Shown: positions 1 through 4,882 of the stretch, piece after piece
How the letters are laid out: every line of letters begins with the position of its first letter
Position numbering within the stretch: position 1 is the first letter of the stretch
Source: Allobosea sp.
GTDB lineage: Bacteria; Pseudomonadota; Alphaproteobacteria; Rhizobiales; Beijerinckiaceae
DNA length: 5,583 nucleotides
Assembly (NCBI GenBank): GCA_021732895.1
Contig: JAKFWE010000096.1
Span: forward strand, 1 to 5,583
Direction: 5' to 3'
Program-made: the position numbers and the translations under genes
The notes under the pieces: model-generated
What the model saw: only the letters and a program-made list of their open reading frames with translations
The model's database searches: none
What the model was told of the DNA's origin: nothing

Positions 1-165
1 CCGTGTCATGGCCGAGGCGATGATCGGCAGGTTCAGCGAGATCGTCTTGGTCAGCCGGGTCGAGATGTCGACATCGGCCGGCATCACGTCCGAGGGGCCA
101 GGCTCCAGCAGCACGTCGTCGAAGGTCAGGCCGTCGCGGATCAGGCCGTCTGCTGGGAATGCCAT
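1..165 (-). CDS. guaB: IMP dehydrogenase, N-terminal part (runs off the left edge; possible frameshift at the edge)
   Basis: GuaB oxidises IMP to XMP with NAD+, the first committed step of guanine nucleotide synthesis in the cytoplasm. Only about 55 N-terminal codons are visible. From the ATG at 165 the protein reads MAFPADGLIRDG, then the IMPDH signature LTFDDVLLEPGPSDVMP, DISTRLTKTISLNLPIIASAM, which closely matches the start of the family's TIM barrel. I chose ATG 165 because GGAG (complement of 172-175) lies 6 bases upstream. An in-frame ATG at 201 would add 12 residues (MSVPAARVLELT) but has no visible ribosome binding site. The family normally continues AMDTVTE; here the frame reads AMTR, as if one G of ATGGAC were missing near positions 7-8. 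The gene is divergent from the MFS exporter across a long intergenic region. Family assignment is very secure; whether the gene is intact cannot be decided from 7 bases. Confidence 0.93.
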   Translation of the reverse strand, partial: MAFPADGLIRDGLTFDDVLLEPGPSDVMPADVDISTRLTKTISLNLPIIASAMTR

Positions 166-365
166 CGTCAACTCCAGGACCCGTGCGGCCGGAACGCTCA
201 TGGTTCGGGGCGCGATGCGACCGGACCCGGGTTGACGAGGCCCGTTAGCATGGGCGCGGGGCCGCCGCTAGACCCGCGCGCGAGAATCCGCGCCGGCCGC
301 CGTCGAGGCGTTTTGCCGCTGCCGGGTCGGGCGTGAACGCGTCGCCGCCCGGGGCCGGAACGGGC

Positions 366-390
366 CGGCCGATCATGCCGCGATCGGTCG
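366..390. repeat. Inverted repeat / hairpin in the guaB-MFS gap
   Basis: CCGATC (369-374) and GATCGG (382-387) form a perfect 6-base inverted repeat around a 7-base loop. The stem extends outward through one G-T pair (368/388) and two more pairs (367/389 and 366/390), giving about 9 pairs. No T-run follows on either strand, so it is not a typical terminator. It could be an operator or a leader hairpin. A chance hairpin in GC-rich DNA remains quite possible. Confidence 0.3.
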
Positions 391-553
391 TGGAGCATGG
401 CCCCAGGGCCAGCCGCCCGGCGCGTCCGAAACCCGTCCCGATCGCCCGTTCGGGGTCGGGAGAGAACCTGAATGGTCGCGCTGGTTCTGCGCCCGATGCA
501 TGCCCGGCAGCGCATGGGAGCGGCGAGGCAACGTCGGCGCATGCTATCAAACC

Positions 554-580
554 CGGAGGAACGTGGCGTCGTCGCCTCCG
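554..580. repeat. Inverted repeat CGGAGG...CCTCCG upstream of the MFS gene
   Basis: CGGAGG (554-559) pairs with CCTCCG (575-580), and ACG (561-563) with CGT (570-572), inside the same loop. The left arm is itself a Shine-Dalgarno-like GGAGG. It lies 3 bases before a GTG at 563 that opens a 17-codon frame ending at the TAA at 614-616. It may be a leader element of the MFS transcript or a coincidence; no homology supports it. Confidence 0.25.
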
Positions 581-668
581 CCGCTCCCGCTCGTCAGCCG
601 GCGTTGCGCGGGGTAAGCGTGGTCGTCCGGCGGAACGTCGGAGTAACGGGACTGCCGAGTAGCAAGCC

Positions 669-2108
669 TTGCAGCGCGCCAAACTCCTGCCCTTGATCGT
701 CGCCTGCGCGCTGTTCATGGAGAACACCGACTCGACGGTGATCGCCACGTCGCTGCCGGCGATCGCGCAGTCGCTCGGCGAGGATCCGATCGCGCTGAAG
801 CTGGCGCTGACCTCCTATCTGGTCAGCCTCGCCGTGTTCATCCCGATCTCGGGCTGGATGGCCGACCGTTTCGGGGCGCGCACGATCTTCCGGGCGGCCC
901 TCGCCGTCTTCATGCTCGGCTCGGTGCTGTGCGCGCTGTCCGGCTCGCTCGGCGCCTTCGTCGGGGCGCGCTTCGTGCAGGGCATGGGCGGCGCGATGAT
1001 GGTGCCGGTCGGACGGCTGGTGATCCTGCGCAGCGTCGAGAAATCGCAACTGGTCAGCGCGCTGGCCTACCTCACCGTGCCGGCGCTGGTCGGCCCCGTG
1101 GTCGGGCCGGTGCTCGGCGGCGCCATCACCACCTATTTCGACTGGCGCTGGATCTTCTTCATCAACATCCCGATCGGTCTCGTCGGCATCGTGCTCGCCA
1201 GCCTGTTCTTCGAGGATGTGCGCGAGGAGGATGTCGCGCCGCTCGACATTCGCGGCTTCCTGCTCTCCTCCTTCGGCTTCGCCGCACTGATGGCGGGGCT
1301 GGCGACGGGCGGACGCCATCTCGTGCCCGAAATCGTCTCCTACGGCGCTGTGGCGGCGGGGCTCGTGGCGCTCTACGCCTATTGGCGGCATGCGCGGGGC
1401 ATGGCCCATCCGGTGCTGAACCTCTCGCTGCTGCGGATTCCGACCTACCGGATCGGGGTGATCGGCGGCTCGGCCTTCCGCACCGGCATCGGCGCGATCC
1501 CGTTCCTGCTGCCGCTGATGCTGCAGCTCGGCTTCGGGCTGAACGCGCTGCAATCGGGCCTGATCACCTTCGCCTCGGCGGCAGGCGCGCTGATCATGAA
1601 GACCGCGGCGAAAACGATCCTCGCCCGTTTCGGCTTCCGGCGCGTGCTCACCGCCAACGCCTTGCTCGGCGCGGCCTTCCTGGCGGCGTCGGGGCTGTTC
1701 ACGCCGGCGACGCCGCATTGGCTGATGCTGGGCGTGCTGCTCGTCGGCGGCTGCTTCCGCTCGCTCCAGTTCACCGGCATCAACGCGTTGAGCTATGCCG
1801 ACGTCTCCAACAAGGAGATGTCGGGCGCGACCTCGCTCTCGAGCGTCGCCCAGCAGCTTTCGCTCAGCCTCGGCGTCACGATCGGGGCGTTCGCGCTGGA
1901 GGCGGCGAACCTGTTCAATGGCGGCAATGCGCTCGGCGCGGGCGATTTCTGGCCGGCCTTCGTGCTGGTCGGGCTGATCTCGGCCTCGTCCGTGCTGTGG
2001 ATGGCGCGGCTTGCGCCCGACGCGGGCGCGGAGGTCTCCGGCCACGGCCAGCCTAGCGCCCGCAAGGCGACGGCGCAGGCGATCGCCGACCAGAAGCCGC
2101 TGGACTGA
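669..2108 (+). CDS. MFS multidrug efflux transporter, DHA2 family, MdtD-like
   Basis: An inner-membrane drug:H+ antiporter-type protein of 479 residues, the usual length for this family. It resembles E. coli MdtD through its length, including the stretch QGMGGAMMVPVGRL at 104-117. Visible motifs: the acidic TM1 signature NTDSTVIATSLP (19-30, D21), motif A GWMADRFGART (62-72) and the antiporter motif C PALVGPVVGPVLGGA (138-152), followed by WRWIFFINIPIG (159-170). Hydrophobic segments recur to about residue 447, then comes a short polar tail. The start is TTG at 669, three codons after an in-frame TAG. The next ATG (717) would remove half of TM1, so TTG is preferred despite only a weak GAG at 657-659. 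The substrate is unknown. No regulator gene is adjacent. The gene is divergent from guaB and is followed after 77 bases by the toxin-antitoxin pair. Confidence 0.92.
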   Translation: MQRAKLLPLIVACALFMENTDSTVIATSLPAIAQSLGEDPIALKLALTSYLVSLAVFIPISGWMADRFGARTIFRAALAVFMLGSVLCALSGSLGAFVGARFVQGMGGAMMVPVGRLVILRSVEKSQLVSALAYLTVPALVGPVVGPVLGGAITTYFDWRWIFFINIPIGLVGIVLASLFFEDVREEDVAPLDIRGFLLSSFGFAALMAGLATGGRHLVPEIVSYGAVAAGLVALYAYWRHARGMAHPVLNLSLLRIPTYRIGVIGGSAFRTGIGAIPFLLPLMLQLGFGLNALQSGLITFASAAGALIMKTAAKTILARFGFRRVLTANALLGAAFLAASGLFTPATPHWLMLGVLLVGGCFRSLQFTGINALSYADVSNKEMSGATSLSSVAQQLSLSLGVTIGAFALEAANLFNGGNALGAGDFWPAFVLVGLISASSVLWMARLAPDAGAEVSGHGQPSARKATAQAIADQKPLD

Positions 2109-2132
2109 GGCCGGCGCGGGCCGTGCGACCGC

Positions 2133-2160
2133 TTGCAATAATGCGAAATTCCATTATATC
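2133..2160 (+). promoter_or_regulatory. Predicted promoter of the vapBC-like module
   Basis: A conspicuous AT-rich island in GC-rich DNA, between the MFS stop and the antitoxin start. TTGCAA (2133-2138) is a plausible -35 and TATATC (2155-2160) a plausible -10, with a 16-base spacer. This puts the transcription start at about 2167, shortly before the antitoxin ribosome binding site. It implies that the module is transcribed independently of the MFS gene. Prediction from sequence only. Confidence 0.55.
2138..2157. promoter_or_regulatory. Inverted-repeat operator candidate for AbrB/VapB autorepression
   Basis: ATAATG (2138-2143) and CATTAT (2152-2157) form a perfect inverted repeat with an 8-base spacer (CGAAATTC). 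It spans the -35/-10 spacer and overlaps the -10 hexamer. Type II antitoxins with an AbrB fold typically bind such palindromes over their own promoter, more tightly in complex with the toxin. Position and symmetry fit that model; binding is inferred. Confidence 0.5.
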
Positions 2161-2185
2161 CGGATGTAGGTTCAGGAGCTTCGCG

Positions 2186-2437
2186 ATGGCCGTTCTCACC
2201 GTCACAGCGCGCGGGCAGGTCACCTTCCGAAAAGACATCCTGCTGCATCTCGGCATCAAGCCGGGCGAGAGGATCGAGGTCGATCTGCTGCCGGATGGGC
2301 GGGCGTCGCTGAAGGCGGCGCGTCCAGGGGCCAGCATCGACGGCTTTCTCGGCCTGCTCGCTGGAAAGACCACAGTGGTCGCGACGATCGACGAGATCGG
2401 CGAGGCGGCTGCAAAGGGCTGGGCCGGCGAGGAATGA
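2186..2437 (+). CDS. vapB: AbrB/MazE-fold antitoxin (VapB-type) of a type II toxin-antitoxin pair
   Basis: A DNA-binding antitoxin of 83 residues that should neutralise the adjacent PIN toxin and repress the shared promoter. Residues 4-45 form a SpoVT/AbrB swapped-hairpin domain: TVTARGQVTFRKDILLHLGIKPGERIEV, then DGRASLKAA. The C-terminal part has SIDGFLGLL and a final helix TIDEIGEAAAKGWAGEE, a form typical of VapB tails that wrap around the toxin. The start is ATG 2186, preceded by AGGAG at 2174-2178 with a 7-base spacer. A GTG at 2123 in the same frame would add 21 residues but lies upstream of the predicted promoter and has no good binding site. The stop overlaps the toxin start as ATGA. 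The family is clear; the symbol is given by fold and partner, not by orthology to a studied pair. Confidence 0.9.
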   Translation: MAVLTVTARGQVTFRKDILLHLGIKPGERIEVDLLPDGRASLKAARPGASIDGFLGLLAGKTTVVATIDEIGEAAAKGWAGEE

Positions 2438-2829
2438 AGGTTGTCGCCGATACAAACATTCTGGTCCGCGCCGTGGTGCGAGACGATCTGGACCAGGCTG
2501 CGATCGCCGACGCCCTGCTCAGGCAGGCGCAGACCATCGCCTTGACGCTGCCCTGCCTGTGCGAATTCGTCTGGGTGCTGCGAAAGGTCTACGGCTTCCC
2601 GCGATCCGACATCTCCGCCGCGATCCGCGCCTTGCATGCGGCGGTCAATGTCGAGATGAACCGGCCAGCCGTCGAGTTGGGGCTGAGCATGCTGGATGCG
2701 GGCGGCGATTTCGCCGACGGAGCCATTGCCTTCGAGGGCGAGTGGTTGGGCGGCGAGGTATTCGTGTCGTTCGACCAGAAGGCGGTCGCGTTGCTGCAGG
2801 CCAATGGCCGGGCTGCGCAGCGTGTCTGA
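2434..2829 (+). CDS. vapC: PIN-domain ribonuclease toxin (VapC-type)
   Basis: A 131-residue Mg2+-dependent endoribonuclease toxin, normal in length for VapC. It opens with the PIN signature MKVVADTNILVRAVVRDD. The four acidic positions expected at the active site are present: D6, E44 (CEFVWVL), D95 (DFADGAIA, with D92 nearby) and D114 (FVSFDQKAV). Nothing indicates inactivation. The RNA target cannot be read from sequence; studied VapCs cleave initiator or other tRNAs, or the 23S sarcin-ricin loop. It overlaps the antitoxin by 4 bases (ATGA). The only Shine-Dalgarno-like sequence, GAGGA at 2429-2433, directly abuts the ATG, so translation probably depends on ribosomes finishing the antitoxin. 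It is convergent with rlmE, with 12 bases between the stops. Confidence 0.92.
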   Translation: MKVVADTNILVRAVVRDDLDQAAIADALLRQAQTIALTLPCLCEFVWVLRKVYGFPRSDISAAIRALHAAVNVEMNRPAVELGLSMLDAGGDFADGAIAFEGEWLGGEVFVSFDQKAVALLQANGRAAQRV

Positions 2830-2844
2830 GGGGCGCGCGCCTCA
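2827..2844. repeat. Small inverted repeat joining the convergent vapC and rlmE stop codons
   Basis: TGAGG (2827-2831) and CCTCA (2840-2844) form a 5-base inverted repeat around GGCGCGCG. The left arm holds the vapC TGA and the right arm, read on the minus strand, the rlmE TGA. It might act as a weak shared transcript-end hairpin, but it has no T-tract on either side, so a real bidirectional terminator is doubtful. Confidence 0.25.
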
Positions 2845-3552
2845 ATCCACGGCTTCGCTCGCCGCCTTCCGCCGGAACCCGGTCGCAAGCACATAGAGCT
2901 CGGAGGAGTCGGCCCGGCTCGCCGCCGGCTTGACGTTGCGCACGGTGGTGAAGTCGCGCTTGAGCTGCGCCAGCAATTCGGCGCTCTCGCCGCCCTGGAA
3001 GAGCTTGGCGAGGAAGAACCCGCCCGGCGCGAGAATCCCGTTGGCGAAATCGAGCGCCGCCTCGGCCAGCGCGATGATCTTGAGGTGGTCGGTCTTCTTG
3101 TGGCCGGTGGTGTTGGCGGCCATGTCGGACATCACGCCGTCGGCGCGCCCGCCCAGGCGCTCGGTCAGCAGGGCGGGGGCCTCCTCAGTCATGAAATCCA
3201 TCTCGATCAGATCGACATGGGGGATCGGATCGACCGGCAGCAGGTCGATGCCGACGATCCGGCCCTTGCCGCGCCCGACGCCGACGCGCGCGCCAGCGAC
3301 CTGGCACCAGCCGCCCGGCGCGCAGCCGAGGTCGATCAGCTTCTGGCCGGTCTTCAGGAACCTGTAGCGGTCGTCCATCTCCTCGAGCTTGAAGGCGGCG
3401 CGCGAGCGGAAACCACGCTCTTTCGCGCGCTTGACATAAGGATCGTTGAGCTGGCGCTCGAGCCAGAGCTGCGAGGAGTGCTTCAGCTTGCCGGCCTTCC
3501 TGACCTTGACGCGCATGTCGCGCGCGCCGGCGCCGGACTTGATCGGGCTCAC
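2842..3552 (-). CDS. rlmE: 23S rRNA (uridine-2552-2'-O)-methyltransferase RlmE (RrmJ/FtsJ)
   Basis: RlmE transfers a methyl group from S-adenosylmethionine to the 2'-OH of U2552 in the A-loop of 23S rRNA during late 50S assembly. The 236-residue protein has a basic N-terminal extension (residues 1-30), the RSRAAFKLEE motif (49-58), the SAM-binding loop IDLGCAPGGW (73-82), and the full catalytic K-D-K-E tetrad at K55, D143 (VMSDMAAN), K183 (FFLAKLFQGG) and E218 (SRADSSELYVLATGF). The start is GTG 3552, overlapping the ppx stop as GTGA. AGGAGG (complement of 3558-3563), 5 bases upstream, supports this choice. A downstream ATG would give a start at residue 13 but lacks this site. It is co-transcribed and probably translationally coupled with ppx. 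The family is essentially certain. Confidence 0.97.
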   Translation of the reverse strand: MSPIKSGAGARDMRVKVRKAGKLKHSSQLWLERQLNDPYVKRAKERGFRSRAAFKLEEMDDRYRFLKTGQKLIDLGCAPGGWCQVAGARVGVGRGKGRIVGIDLLPVDPIPHVDLIEMDFMTEEAPALLTERLGGRADGVMSDMAANTTGHKKTDHLKIIALAEAALDFANGILAPGGFFLAKLFQGGESAELLAQLKRDFTTVRNVKPAASRADSSELYVLATGFRRKAASEAVD

Positions 3553-4673
3553 GCCGGCCTCCTGCGCTGCCAGGCGCGGTCCTCATGCATCATCCTGAGC
3601 AGGATGCCCTCGCGCAGGCCGCGATCGGCGATGCGCACGCGCCGGCTCGGGAAGGCCCGGCGGATCGCCTCGAAAATGGCGCATCCGGCCAGCACCAGAT
3701 CGGCCCGCTCGCGGCCGATGCAGGCGTTGGCCGCGCGCGCCTCGTAGTCCATGTCGACCAGCCGGTCGATGACCGAGACGATGTCCGCCTCGTCCATCCA
3801 CAGCCCATCGACGACGCGGCGGTCGTAGCGCGGCAGGCCGAGATGGATGCCGGCGACGGTGGTGACCGTGCCGGAAGTGCCGAGCAGGTGGAAGGCGCGC
3901 GCCGAACTGGCGCCGGCGGCCTTGGCCGCGAACGGCGCGAGCGCCCGCGCGCAGTCCTCGACCATGGTCTCGAACAACGCCCGCCCGACATCGACGCCGC
4001 CATAGCGCTCGGCGACGGTGACGACGCCCATCGGCAGGGAGGCCCATTCGCGGATGCGGGCGGCCGGATCGCGGACATGGCTGCGGCCGCCGAGCCAGAT
4101 GATCTCGGTCGAGCCGCCGCCGATGTCGAAGACGATGACGCTTTCCGAGGCGGGATCGGCCAGCGCGGCGCAACCCGAGACCGCCAGCGACGCCTCGGTG
4201 CGCTGATCGACGATCTCGAGCCGAAGATCGGCCTCGGCCGCGACCCGCCTGACGAATTCGAGCCCGTTGGTCGCGGCGCGGCAGGCTTCCGTCGTCACCA
4301 GACGGGCGCGGGTGACGCCGCGATGGCTCATCTTGCCGCGGCAGATCTTCAGCGCCTCGACGGCGCGGTCCATCGCCGCCTCCGTGAGCCGGCCGCTGGC
4401 GGCGAGACCCTCGCCGAGCCGGACGATGCGGGAAAAGGCGTCGACGACGCGAAATCCGTGCGCGGCGGGGCGCGCGATCAGCAGGCGGCAATTATTTGTG
4501 CCGAGATCGAGCGCGGCATAGGTCGCGCCCTGCGGTCGCGGCGGCCTTTCGACGAAGCGAGTCGCGGCTGCGGCCGGCGCCGAGCCCGCGTCGAGGCCGC
4601 GCGTATCGGCGCTGATGGGCCGCGGAGCGGCCGCGCTGGCGGCCTCTCCCTCCTGCCGGTCCTCGACCGTCAC
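3549..4673 (-). CDS. ppx: Ppx/GppA family phosphatase (exopolyphosphatase / pppGpp phosphohydrolase)
   Basis: An ASKHA-fold phosphatase of 374 residues that removes terminal phosphate from polyphosphate and/or converts pppGpp to ppGpp. Sequence does not separate these roles. Residues 1-49 are Ala/Pro-rich and probably disordered. The core begins ATYAALDLGTNNCRLLIA (50-67, phosphate-binding loop 1), with TTEACRAATNG (127-137), likely catalytic E160 (QRTEASLAVSG), FDIGGGSTE (182-190, loop 2), LLGTSGTVTTVAG (263-275) and the C-terminal IADRGLREGILL (348-359). It is the short form, without the C-terminal HD-like domain of E. coli Ppx (about 500 residues). The start is GTG 4673: an in-frame TGA lies two codons upstream and GAGGG (complement of 4685-4689) precedes it by 11 bases. 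The last 4 bases overlap rlmE, giving a ppx-rlmE operon. Confidence 0.93.
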   Translation of the reverse strand: MTVEDRQEGEAASAAAPRPISADTRGLDAGSAPAAAATRFVERPPRPQGATYAALDLGTNNCRLLIARPAAHGFRVVDAFSRIVRLGEGLAASGRLTEAAMDRAVEALKICRGKMSHRGVTRARLVTTEACRAATNGLEFVRRVAAEADLRLEIVDQRTEASLAVSGCAALADPASESVIVFDIGGGSTEIIWLGGRSHVRDPAARIREWASLPMGVVTVAERYGGVDVGRALFETMVEDCARALAPFAAKAAGASSARAFHLLGTSGTVTTVAGIHLGLPRYDRRVVDGLWMDEADIVSVIDRLVDMDYEARAANACIGRERADLVLAGCAIFEAIRRAFPSRRVRIADRGLREGILLRMMHEDRAWQRRRPA

Positions 4674-4882
4674 TGTTTTTCAATCCCTCGCCGGTCGCGG
4701 CCGCATGATGGCGGCGGCGTCCGCTCACTTCGCGCAAGCGTATCAACAGCGCGGCTTCGATGCCAAGCGGAACCTTGGCGGCGGGCGTCGCGCAGGGCGC
4801 GGCTTGCCGCCGGGGCCGGCTTTGCGCCAGACTCGGGCGACAGGGCCGGGCGACAGCGGCCGGCAGGGCGGGAATCACGGGC
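4674..4882. promoter_or_regulatory. Divergent ppx / glpK regulatory region
   Basis: This 209-base gap must hold promoters for ppx-rlmE (leftward) and, unless transcription enters from elsewhere, glpK (rightward). A weak leftward sigma-70 candidate is TTGGCA (complement of 4761-4766) and GATACG (complement of 4739-4744), with a 16-base spacer and only partial -10 agreement. I find no convincing rightward promoter or GlpR-type palindrome. A direct repeat at 4834-4856 is listed separately. Confidence 0.35.
4834..4856. repeat. 10-base direct repeat upstream of glpK
   Basis: CGGGCGACAG occurs at 4834-4843 and again at 4847-4856, a 13-base period, ending 26 bases before the glpK ATG. Two short same-orientation copies in a promoter region could be regulator half-sites. 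They could equally be chance or replication slippage in GC-rich DNA. Confidence 0.35.

Larger units (their letters stand above)
166..668. other. Divergent guaB / MFS intergenic region without a convincing gene
   Basis: This roughly 500-base stretch should carry the promoters of guaB (leftward) and the MFS gene (rightward). Open frames here on both strands are Arg/Pro/Ala/Gly-rich, resemble no family I know and overlap each other, so I treat them as GC-rich noise. I see no tRNA, no clear sigma-70 promoter pair and no T-tract terminator. It does hold two hairpin-forming inverted repeats, at 366-390 and 554-580, listed separately. A regulator gene, common beside MFS exporters, is absent from this gap. 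Confidence 0.6.

Noticed and set aside
245..748. Open frames in the guaB-MFS gap (minus 245-748 and 198-542; plus 333-662 and 472-696)
   Set aside because: They are mutually overlapping, Arg/Pro-rich and without family resemblance. Some run into the MFS coding sequence. High GC makes chance open frames of this size common.
2109..2122. GGCC...GGCC repeat as a terminator after the MFS gene
   Set aside because: The stem is only 4 bases and no T-tract follows, so I do not call a terminator.
594..2138. 514-codon open frame on the minus strand across the MFS gene
   Set aside because: It is the antisense shadow of a GC-rich membrane-protein gene. The product is an Arg/Glu/Gln/His-rich, low-complexity string with no recognisable domain, while the plus strand gives a complete MFS transporter with its motifs.
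2123..2185. Upstream GTG start for the antitoxin adding 21 residues
   Set aside because: The extension would cover the predicted promoter and operator, has no good ribosome site and does not match AbrB-fold N-termini. ATG 2186 has AGGAG at proper spacing.
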